Source: Paracoccaceae bacterium
Lineage (GTDB): Bacteria; Pseudomonadota; Alphaproteobacteria; Rhodobacterales; Rhodobacteraceae
DNA length: 50,265 nt
NCBI GenBank assembly: GCA_017854585.1
Contig: JAFMHK010000010.1
Span: 1-50,265 of the forward strand
Direction: 5' to 3'
A program made the translations under genes and the position numbers. Of the stretch, positions 32,886 through 41,854 are shown piece by piece (positions within the stretch are counted from its first letter, which is position 1; each line of letters opens with the position of its first letter). Below the pieces are notes generated by a model. That model was not told the origin of the DNA, searched no databases, and was given only the letters and a program-made list of their open reading frames with translations.

Positions 32886-33967
32886 TCCGGTTGATCAAAC
32901 GCCCCACCCCATCGCGCGGCTGGATCGTGGCGACCCCCGTTCTGGCGGTGATCGTGACGATGATCGCGGGCGGGATCATGTTCGCCCTGTTGGGCAAGGA
33001 CCCGTTCGAGGCGATCCGCATCATCTTCTTGGACCCGCTGTTTGACGACAGGTTTGCCGCCTATTCGCGGCCGCAACTGCTGGTGAAGGCGGGGCCGCTG
33101 ATCTTGATTGCCATCGGCCTGTCACTGGGGTTTCGGGCGGGCATCTGGAACATCGGGGCCGAAGGGCAATACATCATCGGCGCGATTTGCGGCGCGGGTT
33201 TCGGGCTGGCGTTCTACCCATCGGAAAACGTGCTGATCTTTCCGGGGATGGTGATGGCCGGCGCTTTGGGCGGGTGGGCATGGGCGATGATCCCCGGCAT
33301 CCTGAAGACCCGGTTCCGGACGAACGAGATTTTGGTGTCGCTGTTGCTGGTCTATGTGGCGGAGGCGATTTTGGCATCGGCCGCGACCAATTGGCTGCGC
33401 AACCCCGATGGCGCGGGCTTTCCCGGCAGCCGCAACCTGTCGCGGCACGCGGGGACCGCCAACCCGGAACTATTGGCCAATACCGGCATGCATTGGGGCG
33501 TGGTCGCGGCCTTCATCGCGGTCATCGCGGCCTATGTGCTGCTGAACAAGCATGTGCTGGGCTACCAGATCAAGCTGGCCGGTCAGGCCCCGCGTGCGGC
33601 GCGGTTCGCGGGTGTGAACCCGACGCGGCTGGTGTTGCTGTGCCTTGGTGTATCGGGCGCGTTGGCGGGGATGGCCGGTTTGTTCGAGGTCAGCGGCCCG
33701 GCGGGACAGATCAGCATTGATTTCAATGTCGGCTACGGCTTTACGGCGATCATCGTGGCGTTTCTGGGCCGGTTGCACCCTGTCGGGATCTTGCTGGCCG
33801 GTCTGCTGATGGCGCTGACGTATATCGGCGGCGAACTGGCCCAGTTGATGATGGGCATTCCCGCCAGCGCCATACAGGCGTTTCAGGGAATGCTGCTGTT
33901 CTTCTTGTTGGCGCTGGACGTGCTGTCGAATTACCAGATCAAATTTGGCCGGGAGGCCGTGACATGA
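32882..33967 (+). CDS. ABC transporter permease (BPD type 2, nucleoside/purine)
   Basis: This is a 361-residue inner-membrane permease with about nine to ten hydrophobic helices. The family segments GLSLGFRAGIWNIGAEGQYIIGAI and LKTRFRTNEILVSLLLVYVAEAIL are clear, as is the C-terminal GYGFTAIIVAFLGRLHPVGI. This is the longer of the two paired permeases typical of BMP-dependent nucleoside importers. It overlaps the ATPase gene and the next permease by four bases each. Confidence 0.92.
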   Translation: MIRLIKRPTPSRGWIVATPVLAVIVTMIAGGIMFALLGKDPFEAIRIIFLDPLFDDRFAAYSRPQLLVKAGPLILIAIGLSLGFRAGIWNIGAEGQYIIGAICGAGFGLAFYPSENVLIFPGMVMAGALGGWAWAMIPGILKTRFRTNEILVSLLLVYVAEAILASAATNWLRNPDGAGFPGSRNLSRHAGTANPELLANTGMHWGVVAAFIAVIAAYVLLNKHVLGYQIKLAGQAPRAARFAGVNPTRLVLLCLGVSGALAGMAGLFEVSGPAGQISIDFNVGYGFTAIIVAFLGRLHPVGILLAGLLMALTYIGGELAQLMMGIPASAIQAFQGMLLFFLLALDVLSNYQIKFGREAVT

Positions 33968-34884
33968 TCGATCCCATCACCCTGATCACCGCATTGATCG
34001 CCACGTCGACGCCCATCTTGCTGGCGGCGATCGGCGAACTGGTGGTCGAGAAGTCGGGCGTCCTGAACCTTGGGGTCGAGGGGATGATGATCATCGGCGC
34101 GGTGTGCGGGTTCATGGTGGCGGTCGGCACCGGTTCGCCTTGGCTGGGCTTTGTGGCGGGCATGGCGGGGGCGACGGCGCTGTCGCTGGTGTTCGCCTTC
34201 CTCACGCAGGTGCTGCTGTCGAATCAGGTCGCGACCGGATTGGCCTTGACCCTGTTCGGGCTCGGGCTGGCGGCGTTGCTGGGCGAACCCTATGCCGGGA
34301 TCATCCCGCCACCGACATCGGATGTGTTTCCGCAGGCCATGCACGCCATTCCGGTGATCGGGCCCATCTTGTTGAGCCATGACATCATCATCTACCTGTC
34401 CGTCGCACTGGTGGCGGCCACGTGGTTCGTGTTGAAGCACACGCGTGTGGGGCTGATCTTGCGGGCGGTCGGTGAAAACCATGACGCGGCGCATGCGCTG
34501 GGCTACAAGGTGGTGCGCATCAGGGTGCTTGCCATCATGTTCGGCGGGGCCTGTGCAGGGTTGGGCGGGGCCTACCTGTCACTGGTGCGCGTGCCCAGCT
34601 GGACCGAGGGGATGACGGTGGGCGCGGGTTGGATCGCGCTGGCTATCGTGGTCTTCGCAAGCTGGAAGCCGTGGCGCGCGCTGATCGGGGCCTACCTGTT
34701 TGGCGGCATTGCGGCGCTGCAACTGCGGTTGCAGGCGGCGGAAATCGGTGTTCCGGTGGCGCTTCTGGATGCGTCGCCATACCTTGTGACGATCATCGTT
34801 CTGGTCGTCATCTCATCGGATCGGTCACGCGCGGCATTGAACGCGCCGGCGGCCTTGGGCAGGGTATTTCACGCGACCAGCTAG
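33964..34884 (+). CDS. ABC transporter permease (second, nucleoside/purine)
   Basis: This is a 306-residue partner permease with eight or more helices. It begins MIDPITLITALIATSTPILLAAIGELV and then has the conserved EKSGVLNLGVEGMMIIGAV and GLILRAVGENHDAAHALGYKV. These match the NupQ/YufQ-type half. It is translationally coupled to the first permease. A 72-base gap follows before the binding-protein gene; it holds a strong CGGAGGA ribosome site and possibly an extra promoter allowing higher binding-protein expression. Confidence 0.92.
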   Translation: MIDPITLITALIATSTPILLAAIGELVVEKSGVLNLGVEGMMIIGAVCGFMVAVGTGSPWLGFVAGMAGATALSLVFAFLTQVLLSNQVATGLALTLFGLGLAALLGEPYAGIIPPPTSDVFPQAMHAIPVIGPILLSHDIIIYLSVALVAATWFVLKHTRVGLILRAVGENHDAAHALGYKVVRIRVLAIMFGGACAGLGGAYLSLVRVPSWTEGMTVGAGWIALAIVVFASWKPWRALIGAYLFGGIAALQLRLQAAEIGVPVALLDASPYLVTIIVLVVISSDRSRAALNAPAALGRVFHATS

Positions 34885-34956
34885 GGGCCGGATGTGGCGC
34901 GCGACCGGAGCCACCGATAAATCATACTGAAAGCTATCCCAACACGGAGGACTGAC

Positions 34957-36042
34957 ATGACGAAATTTACGAAACTACTGGCCACTGCGGCCGTCGCGGT
35001 GGGCCTTGCGCTGCCTGCGGTCGCGCAAGAAGACCCCTTCCAGATCGGCTATGTCTATGTTGGCCCGGTGGGCGATTATGGCTGGACCTGGACCCATGAC
35101 CAAGGCCGTCAGGCCGTGGAAGCCGCCTATGGCGATCGGGTTGAAACCGTCTATGCCGAAAACGTGCCCGAAGGCGCCGATGCCGAACGCGTCATGACGC
35201 AAATGATCCTCGGCGGTGCCGACATGATCCTCACAACGTCCTTTGGGTATCGCGAAGCCACCGAGAATGTGGCCAGACAGTTTCCGGATGTGCATTTCGA
35301 ACACGCCACCGGCTATCTGGACGATAACTCGCCCAGCAACGTGGCGGTTTATTCCGCGCGCTTCTACGAAGGCCGCGCCGTCATGGGCCATATCGCGGGC
35401 CACATGACCGAAAGCAACATCGTTGGTTATATCGCGTCCTACCCGATCCCCGAAGTCATTCGCGGCATCAACTCGGCCTTCATCCACGCGCGTCAGGTAA
35501 ACCCCGACGTGGAATTCCGCGTGGTCTGGGCCTACACATGGTTTGACCCGGCGGTCGAAGCCGACGCAGCACAGGCGCTGCTGGATGCGGGTGCCGACGT
35601 GATCTTGCAGCACACCGATTCGACCGCGCCGATGACGGTTCTGGCGGCTGCGGGCGCGTATGGCTTCGGTCAGGCATCCGACATGATCCAGTTTGCGCCC
35701 GCGCCGCGCATTTCGTCGATCATGGACCAGTGGGGCGACTATTACGTGCGTCGCGTGGGTGAAGCGATGGACGGCACCTGGGCGCAGTCGAACACGTGGG
35801 AAGGCATCGCAGACGGCATGGTCGGCATCGGTGAAATGACCGACGCCATCCCGGCCGAGGTTCGCGCATCGGCCACGGCCCTGCGGGATGCGATTGCGGC
35901 GGGCACGTACCAGCCGTTTACCGGCCCGATCAACCGCCAGGATGGCAGTGTGTGGTTGGCGGCAGGCGAAACAGCCGATGACCTGACGTTGGCGACCCTG
36001 CGCTTTTACGTCGAAGGCCTGACGGGCGATATTCCGAACTGA
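34957..36042 (+). CDS. BMP-family periplasmic substrate-binding protein
   Basis: This is a 361-residue secreted binding protein. The signal peptide MTKFTKLLATAAVAVGLALP is cleaved near AVAQ, with no lipobox cysteine, so it is periplasmic rather than a lipoprotein. The mature part opens FQIGYVYVGPVGDYGWTWTHDQGRQ, the BMP/Med pattern whose aromatic residues stack on the purine in characterised members, and later has IVGYIASYPIPEVIRGINSAF and VILQHTDSTAPM. It ends the xdh-transport run and is followed by a terminator-like hairpin. Ligand (xanthine, hypoxanthine, adenine or a nucleoside) cannot be fixed from sequence. Confidence 0.93.
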   Translation: MTKFTKLLATAAVAVGLALPAVAQEDPFQIGYVYVGPVGDYGWTWTHDQGRQAVEAAYGDRVETVYAENVPEGADAERVMTQMILGGADMILTTSFGYREATENVARQFPDVHFEHATGYLDDNSPSNVAVYSARFYEGRAVMGHIAGHMTESNIVGYIASYPIPEVIRGINSAFIHARQVNPDVEFRVVWAYTWFDPAVEADAAQALLDAGADVILQHTDSTAPMTVLAAAGAYGFGQASDMIQFAPAPRISSIMDQWGDYYVRRVGEAMDGTWAQSNTWEGIADGMVGIGEMTDAIPAEVRASATALRDAIAAGTYQPFTGPINRQDGSVWLAAGETADDLTLATLRFYVEGLTGDIPN

Positions 36043-36067
36043 TCCTCGGGCAAGCCGACTGACATTG

Positions 36068-36104
36068 AATGGCCCGCCGGTTCACCGCGCGGGCCATTTC
36101 ATTG
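36068..36104. terminator. Bidirectional terminator-like hairpin
   Basis: A ten-pair stem (AATGGCCCGC at 36068-36077 with GCGGGCCATT at 36089-36098) closes an 11-base loop and is followed by a short T-rich tail on the plus strand. It lies between the binding-protein gene and the convergent SH3 protein gene and could serve both. Confidence 0.65.
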
Positions 36105-36109
36105 TGGCG

Positions 36110-36691
36110 TCAGTCAAACACCTCGCCGGGTTCCACACCCCAGAGCGCCGACATCGGAACCCAGCCGCGAAACCCGCCGACGTCGATGCGGCACCATTCG
36201 CCGTTGCATTCCTCGACCCCGGCGATGACGTCGCGTTCGGCTTGGGCGCGGACCGGGCTGGTGGCATCGGGGCGCTGCAGCATGTCCAGCATCGCGACCT
36301 CGACGATCGCGGTGCGCGCGCCGGACAGCAAGGTGTAATGCATCCATCCGCCCTGCCCGTCGCGGTCGACGACACGGCGCCAATGCCCGTGTTCGGCCAC
36401 GACCATCATCGGCATGTTGCGGCGTTGAAAGACCCAGTCGATGCGATGGCTGCGCGACGGGCCACGGCGCGCGTTCGCCTCGTTCGCCTTGAGCGACACG
36501 AAACGCGGAATGGGAAAGCCCGTGACAGTGCCAAGGCGCGGCGTGATCGCGGCGGCGGCGGTGGCCACCTGCACGACCTCGGCGCCGGCCAGCAGGTCCG
36601 CGGGACGGGGTGTGGGGTGCGCGTCTTGCGCGGACACGGACGCCGAAAGCGCCAGCGCCACAAAGGTTCCGATCACGATATACCGCATCAT
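36110..36691 (-). CDS. Exported SH3-like domain protein
   Basis: This is a 193-residue protein with a signal peptide (MMRYIVIGTFVALALSASVSAQ) and two bacterial SH3-like segments. The first is FVSLKANEANARRGPSRSHRIDWVFQRRNMPMMVV...WRRVVDRDGQGGWMHYTLLS; the second is VRAQAERDVIAGVEECNGEWCRIDVGGFRGWVPMSALWGV. Such domains usually contact peptidoglycan or other envelope polymers. Start codons at 36706, 36691 and 36688 are in frame; the two adjacent ATGs directly before the signal peptide are favoured. It is divergent from the hydroxyacid dehydrogenase gene. Confidence 0.82.
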   Translation of the reverse strand: MMRYIVIGTFVALALSASVSAQDAHPTPRPADLLAGAEVVQVATAAAAITPRLGTVTGFPIPRFVSLKANEANARRGPSRSHRIDWVFQRRNMPMMVVAEHGHWRRVVDRDGQGGWMHYTLLSGARTAIVEVAMLDMLQRPDATSPVRAQAERDVIAGVEECNGEWCRIDVGGFRGWVPMSALWGVEPGEVFD

Positions 36692-36834
36692 GTATACTGC
36701 CCACATGCTGGGACCGCTTGAACCGCGATCCTCTTGCCGTTTTTGTCGCGGGGGCGGGTCAATACCTTGCGCCTCCGCTTTGGATCATAGACTGTCATGT
36801 TCAAGGCGAAAATGCCAGCGAGGGGAAGGGTCCG

Positions 36835-37821
36835 ATGCCAGGTCAGAAGCTGAGTGTTGTCGTAACGCGACGGTTGCCGGAAGCAGTCGAGACGCGGATG
36901 TCGGAGTTATTCAACGTCGAGTTGAGCGTTGCCGACAAAAAACTGAGCAAAAGCGAGCTTGTGGCGGCCATGATGCGCGCCGACGTGCTGGTGCCCTGCA
37001 TCACCGACCAGATCGACGCAGGCATGTTGGCGCAGGCCGGCGACCGCCTGAAACTGATTGCGAACTACGGCGCGGGCGTTGACCACATCGACGTCGCCAG
37101 TGCGCGACAGCGCGGTATCCTTGTGTCGAACACGCCGGGCGTGATGACCGATGACACGGCCGACATGGCCATGGCGCTGATGCTGGCGGTGTTGCGCAGG
37201 GTGCCCGAAGGCATGGCCGTGATGCAGCAGGGCCGGTGGGACGGCTGGGCGCCGACGGCCTTCATGGGCGGGCGCGTGGGCGGCAAGCGATTGGGTATTC
37301 TGGGCATGGGCCGCATCGGGCAGGCCGTGGCGCGGCGCGCGGCGGCGTTCGGGATGCAGGTGCATTATCACAACCGCCGCCGCCTGCACGAGGACATCGA
37401 ACAAAAGCTTGAGGCGACCTATTGGGAGAGCCTCGACCAGATGATTGCGCGGGTCGACGTCTTGTCGATCAATTGTCCGCATACGCCATCGACCTTTCAC
37501 CTGCTCAACGCCCGGCGCCTGAAGCTGATGAAACCGACGGCGGTGATCGTGAACACCTCGCGCGGGGAGGTGATTGACGAAAACGCCCTGACCCGGATGT
37601 TGCGCAGTGGCGAGATCAGCGGCGCGGGCCTTGACGTGTTCGAACGCGGCCACGAGGTGAACCCCAGGCTGCGGGAACTGAAGAACGCCGTTTTGTTGCC
37701 GCACATGGGCTCGGCCACGTTGGAAGGCCGGGTAGAGATGGGCGAAAAGGTTCTGATCAACATCAAGACCTTTGCCGATGGTCACCGGCCGCCCGATCTG
37801 GTTGTTCCCAGCATGTTGTAA
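36835..37821 (+). CDS. D-2-hydroxyacid dehydrogenase (glyoxylate/hydroxypyruvate reductase type)
   Basis: This is a 328-residue NAD(P)-dependent dehydrogenase. The cofactor loop is RLGILGMGRIGQAVARRAAAFG, and the catalytic trio is visible: Arg in NTSRGEVIDE, Glu in FERGHEVNPRL and His in LLPHMGSATLE. The substrate segment LIANYGAGVDHIDV is typical of the glyoxylate/hydroxypyruvate branch. The start at 36835 follows AGGGGAAGGG; the frame is open upstream but not protein-like. It sits just ahead of the hexuronate genes but shares no overlap with them, so a role in glyoxylate or tartronate-type metabolism is more likely than in their pathway. Confidence 0.9.
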   Translation: MPGQKLSVVVTRRLPEAVETRMSELFNVELSVADKKLSKSELVAAMMRADVLVPCITDQIDAGMLAQAGDRLKLIANYGAGVDHIDVASARQRGILVSNTPGVMTDDTADMAMALMLAVLRRVPEGMAVMQQGRWDGWAPTAFMGGRVGGKRLGILGMGRIGQAVARRAAAFGMQVHYHNRRRLHEDIEQKLEATYWESLDQMIARVDVLSINCPHTPSTFHLLNARRLKLMKPTAVIVNTSRGEVIDENALTRMLRSGEISGAGLDVFERGHEVNPRLRELKNAVLLPHMGSATLEGRVEMGEKVLINIKTFADGHRPPDLVVPSML

Positions 37822-37880
37822 GGCAGCCGCATATCCGCGGGGGATAAACCTGTGAGCAGGTTGCAGATGTGACAAGGCAG

Positions 37881-37920
37881 GCCGCGCCCTGTGGCGGCCG
37901 GCGACGGCGCGGCACCACAG
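37881..37920 (+). promoter_or_regulatory. Interleaved inverted repeats in the uxaC leader
   Basis: Two inverted repeats are interleaved 60-100 bases before uxaC: GCCGCGCC (37881-37888) with GGCGCGGC (37906-37913), and CTGTGG (37889-37894) with CCACAG (37915-37920). Because the arms cross, only one hairpin can form fully at a time. The 158-base gap otherwise shows no gene. It could be a regulatory leader or operator; function unproven. Confidence 0.3.
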
Positions 37921-37979
37921 AGCAACACCTTGCCGCCGCGCCCGCCGTGGTTAGAGTGACCCGGCAGGGGGAGCGAGCC

Positions 37980-39383
37980 ATGTGTGCATTGCTGAACGAC
38001 GACCGGATCATCGGGCAAAGCGGGCTGGCCCGTGGGCTTTACGATCATATCCGCGCCCGGCCCATCATCAGCCCCCATGGCCATACTGATCCGGCGTGGT
38101 TCGCCCATGACACGCCGTTCACCGACCCCGCCAGCCTGTTGGTCACACCAGACCATTACGTCTTGCGGATGCTGGTCAGCCAAGGCGTCAGGCTGGAAGA
38201 TCTGGGAGTGCCGCGCCGCGATGGCACCCCGGTCGAGACCGACCCGCGCCGCATCTGGAAACGCTTTGCCGATCATTACCATCTGTTTCGTGGCACCCCG
38301 TCACGGCTGTGGCTGGACCACACGTTCGAGAGCCTGTTTGAGCTTGCAGCGCCGCTTGGGCCGGAAACGGCAGATCTGTATTTCGACCATATCGCGGAAT
38401 GTCTGGAGCAACCCGGCTATCGCCCGCGTGCGTTGTATGACCGTTTCGGGATCGCGGTGATCGCCACCACGGATGGCGCGCTGGCGCCATTGGACGATCA
38501 TCGGGCGATCGCGGCCTCAGGTTGGCACGGCCGGGTGCTGCCGACCTATCGCCCGGACCAGATCGCGGACCCCGACCATGAGGGGTTTCACGAGGGGCTG
38601 GGGACACTGGCGGCGCAGACCGGCTGCGATACGGACACATGGGCGGGGTATCTGGATGCACACCGCGCCCGTCGTGCGTATTTCCGCGCCCATGGCGCCA
38701 CCGCGACCGACCACGGCGTTCCGACGCCCGATACCGCGAACCTGCCCGCCTCGGAGGCCGCGGCCCTGTTTGACCGCATCCGCAGCGCCCCCGCCCGCCC
38801 GGCCGATGCCGCCCTGTTCCGCGCCCAGATGCTGACCGAGATGGCCAGAATGAGCGTGGAGGACGGCATGACCATGCAACTGCACGCGGGATCATTCCGC
38901 AATCACGGTGCGAGGGTGTTCGCCGATTTCGGGCGCGACAAGGGGTTCGACATTCCCACCCGCGTCGATTGGGTGCGTGGCCTGAAACCTCTGCTGGATG
39001 CCGTGGGGATGGAACCGGGTTTGACGCTGATCCTTTTCACGCTGGATGAGGGGACCTATGCCCGCGAACTGGCGCCGCTGGCCGGGGCCTATCCGTGCCT
39101 GCGCCTTGGACCGTCATGGTGGTTTCACGACAGCCCCGAGGGGATGATGCGGTTTCGCCGTCAGGTCACGGAAACGGCGGGGTTCTACAACACCGTTGGC
39201 TTCAACGATGACACGCGCGCCTTTCCCTCGATCCCGGCGCGGCACGATCTGGCCCGGCGGGTCGATGCCAGATATCTGGCGGGTCTGGTCGAGGAGGGGA
39301 TGTTGCGAGAGGCGGAAGCCTATGAACTTGCCGTCGATCTGACCGAAACGCTGCCGCGCGGCGCCTATGGTCTGGAACGATGA
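37980..39383 (+). CDS. uxaC: UxaC, glucuronate/galacturonate isomerase
   Basis: This 467-residue metal-dependent (amidohydrolase-fold) isomerase converts D-glucuronate to D-fructuronate, or galacturonate to tagaturonate. The N-terminal LYDHIRARPIISPHGHTDPAWF carries the metal-binding HxH, and later motifs are YDRFGIAVIATTDGALAPLDDH, MTMQLHAGSFRNHG, GPSWWFHDSPEGMMRFRRQV and the C-terminal LARRVDARYLAGLVEEG. The start at 37980 (MCALLNDDR) follows GGGGGAG. It overlaps uxuB by four bases. Confidence 0.95.
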   Translation: MCALLNDDRIIGQSGLARGLYDHIRARPIISPHGHTDPAWFAHDTPFTDPASLLVTPDHYVLRMLVSQGVRLEDLGVPRRDGTPVETDPRRIWKRFADHYHLFRGTPSRLWLDHTFESLFELAAPLGPETADLYFDHIAECLEQPGYRPRALYDRFGIAVIATTDGALAPLDDHRAIAASGWHGRVLPTYRPDQIADPDHEGFHEGLGTLAAQTGCDTDTWAGYLDAHRARRAYFRAHGATATDHGVPTPDTANLPASEAAALFDRIRSAPARPADAALFRAQMLTEMARMSVEDGMTMQLHAGSFRNHGARVFADFGRDKGFDIPTRVDWVRGLKPLLDAVGMEPGLTLILFTLDEGTYARELAPLAGAYPCLRLGPSWWFHDSPEGMMRFRRQVTETAGFYNTVGFNDDTRAFPSIPARHDLARRVDARYLAGLVEEGMLREAEAYELAVDLTETLPRGAYGLER

Positions 39384-40813
39384 CGCGGTTGTGCGCGGCC
39401 ACGTTGGTGCAGGCGCGGGCGGTCTTGCCCGCCTATGACCGCGCCGGGGTCACGCCCGGTATCGTGCATCTTGGGCTTGGCAATTTTCACCGCGCCCATC
39501 AGGCCGTCTATACCGATGACAGTCTTGCCGCCGATCCCGGTTGGGGCATTCGGGGGGTGTCGCTGCGCAGTGCGGCCACGACCGATGCGCTGCGCGAACA
39601 AGATGGGCTTTATACGCTGGGCGTGCAGGATGCGGCGGGGTTGCGGACGCGGGTGATCGGGGCTGTCGTCGCCGCGATCAGTGCGTCCAATGGGATGGGT
39701 CCGGTACTGGACGCGCTGTGCGATCCGGCCACGCGGGTGGTGACCATGACCCTGACGGAAAAGGGGTATTGCCGCGATGGGGCGGGCGATCTGGATGTTG
39801 AACACCCCGATATCCGCGCCGACCGGGCCGCGCCCGGCACACCGATATCTGCGCCCGGACTGCTGAGCTTGGCCTTGCGATTGCGCAGGGATGCGGGCGT
39901 CGCGCCGTTCACGGTGCTGAGTTGTGACAACCTGCCCATGAACGGGGAAACAACCGCACGGATCGTGACGCAAATGGCGGCGTTGACCGACCGCAGGCTG
40001 GCCGCGTGGATCACCGCCAACGTCGCCTTTCCATCGTGCATGGTGGACCGGATCGTGCCCGCCACGACCGAGGCCGACCGGGCCGCCATCGCCGCCGCAA
40101 CCGGGATGCGTGACGCCATGCCCGTGATGACCGAGCCCTTCAGCCAATGGGTGATTGAGGACGTGTTTCCAACCGGTCGCCCGCTTTGGCCCGGTGCCCA
40201 GATGGTCGGCGATGTCGCCCCGTTCGAGACCATGAAACTGCGGATGCTGAACGGTGCGCATACGACGCTGGCCTGTCTTGGGCAGTTGCTGGGGTTGGAG
40301 ACGGTGGCCGACGCGATGGGCGACGCGGGCGTTGCGCGGCTGGTGGGGCGGGTGATGGATCAGGCGGCAGGCACGCTTGATATGCCGGGGGTTGACCTGT
40401 CGGCCTATGCCGTTGCGCTGCAGGCGCGGTTCCGCAACCCGGCCTTGCGCCATGCCACGGCGCAGATCGCGACCGACACCAGCCAGAAGATCCCGCAGCG
40501 CCTGTTGGCGCCGATCCGTGCGGCAAGGGAACAAGGACGGCCATGGGATGCGCTGGCGGTTGGGGTGGCGGCATGGGTCGCCCTGACACGGAATTTGCCT
40601 GCGGGTGATCCGTTGGCGGATACGTTGGCGCAGATTGCGCGGACCCATCCGGAGCCTGCGCAGCATGCGGGCGCGGTGTTGAACCTGTCGCAGATCTTTG
40701 GAGAGTTGACGCAAGCCGACTGGTTTCGCGGACCCGTCAGCGCGGCGGCGATCCGCATCGCCACCGATGGCGCCGGGGCCGTGCTTCAGGGAAGCAGCGC
40801 GCCGCGGTGCTGA
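39380..40813 (+). CDS. uxuB: Mannitol dehydrogenase-family oxidoreductase, probable fructuronate reductase
   Basis: This 477-residue polyol-specific long-chain dehydrogenase is placed by context as fructuronate reductase, giving D-mannonate from the UxaC product. The nucleotide-binding start is GIVHLGLGNFHRAHQAVY. The catalytic signature is SCDNLPMNGETT followed by FETMKLRMLNGAHTTLACLG, where Lys, Asn and His form the active site. Mannitol or tagaturonate specificity cannot be excluded. The last 28 bases overlap the end of the convergent kdgK. No uxuA (mannonate dehydratase) is in the window. Confidence 0.88.
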   Translation: MTRLCAATLVQARAVLPAYDRAGVTPGIVHLGLGNFHRAHQAVYTDDSLAADPGWGIRGVSLRSAATTDALREQDGLYTLGVQDAAGLRTRVIGAVVAAISASNGMGPVLDALCDPATRVVTMTLTEKGYCRDGAGDLDVEHPDIRADRAAPGTPISAPGLLSLALRLRRDAGVAPFTVLSCDNLPMNGETTARIVTQMAALTDRRLAAWITANVAFPSCMVDRIVPATTEADRAAIAAATGMRDAMPVMTEPFSQWVIEDVFPTGRPLWPGAQMVGDVAPFETMKLRMLNGAHTTLACLGQLLGLETVADAMGDAGVARLVGRVMDQAAGTLDMPGVDLSAYAVALQARFRNPALRHATAQIATDTSQKIPQRLLAPIRAAREQGRPWDALAVGVAAWVALTRNLPAGDPLADTLAQIARTHPEPAQHAGAVLNLSQIFGELTQADWFRGPVSAAAIRIATDGAGAVLQGSSAPRC

Positions 40814-41682
40814 ATGACCTGTCCGGCCAACCGGTGCCCCGCCAGCACAGCCGCGGCAGGATCGGCGCCCGTGAGCCGCGCGGCAACATAGCCGGCATTG
40901 AAACTGTCGCCCGCGCCGGTCGTATCGACGGGGGCTATCGCGGCGGGGCATGGCACCAATAGAGAGGCGCCCCCTTCGCTGATCAAGGCACCGTCGGCCC
41001 CCAATTTCACCACAACTTCGCGCGCGCCTGCCGCCAGATGGGCTTGCAAGACCGCCTTGGCGCTGGTGGCGGCATCCACCACCTGTTCGTCCGGCCACGT
41101 CGGCAAGGCCACCGTGGCAAGCGCGCGCGCCGCCACGATCGTCTTGGCCATTGTCGCGGGATCTTCCCATAGGCGGGGGCGGATGTTGCTGTCAAAGACC
41201 ACCATCGCACCACGCGCCCGGGCCGCGGCCAGCGCGGCCAGCACCACCTTGCGCCCCGTGGGGGGCAGGATCGCCAACGAGATGCCCGATGCGTAGATCA
41301 CATCGGCGCTGGCAAGCGCGGCGCGCAATCTGGTGGCATCCTCGGCCATGCGACGCGCCGCCGACTGGCCCCGCCAATAGGCAAAGTGACGTTCGCCGCA
41401 GGCGTCGACGTCGATCATGTAGAGGCCCGGCACCGCCCCGGTCAGGCGCTGCACATCGGTGGTCTCGATGCCTGCCGCATCCATGAAGGCCAGCATTGCA
41501 TCCGAGGTCGCATCATCCCCCACGGCGGTGACGTAGCTGACGGTCCAGTCGTGCGGCAGCGCGCGGCGCAGGTGCCATGCGGTGTTGAACGTGTCGCCGG
41601 CAAACCCCTGCCGATACAGGCCCGGCCCCGCCGGTGACAGTTCCACCATACATTCCCCGATGGCTGCGATGCGTTTGCCCAT
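40786..41682 (-). CDS. kdgK: 2-keto-3-deoxygluconate kinase (PfkB family)
   Basis: This 298-residue ribokinase-fold kinase phosphorylates KDG on the way to KDPG, the shared end of hexuronate breakdown. It begins MGKRIAAIGECMVELSP, has the sugar-binding GFAGDTFNTAWHL and ACGERHFAYWRGQSAARRM, and closes with the PfkB signature PVDTTGAGDSFNAGYVAARL, including the catalytic Asp of GAGD. An AGGACGG site precedes the ATG. It is convergent with uxuB, overlapping its 3' end, although both serve one pathway. Confidence 0.92.
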   Translation of the reverse strand: MGKRIAAIGECMVELSPAGPGLYRQGFAGDTFNTAWHLRRALPHDWTVSYVTAVGDDATSDAMLAFMDAAGIETTDVQRLTGAVPGLYMIDVDACGERHFAYWRGQSAARRMAEDATRLRAALASADVIYASGISLAILPPTGRKVVLAALAAARARGAMVVFDSNIRPRLWEDPATMAKTIVAARALATVALPTWPDEQVVDAATSAKAVLQAHLAAGAREVVVKLGADGALISEGGASLLVPCPAAIAPVDTTGAGDSFNAGYVAARLTGADPAAAVLAGHRLAGQVIQHRGALLP

Positions 41683-41854
41683 GACCGTCCTGCCCCGTTC
41701 CCCGTTTGGTCCAGTTCAGCAGGCACACAGCCGATTGGCCAGAGGCCACAACACGCCAATGTCGTTTTTTCGCGGGCTTTGGTCGAATAGGTCGGGCTTG
41801 TCGGCCCGTCGTCTGGCATGCAAGGCAAGACCCATCTTGCCGGAGCGTTGCCCA

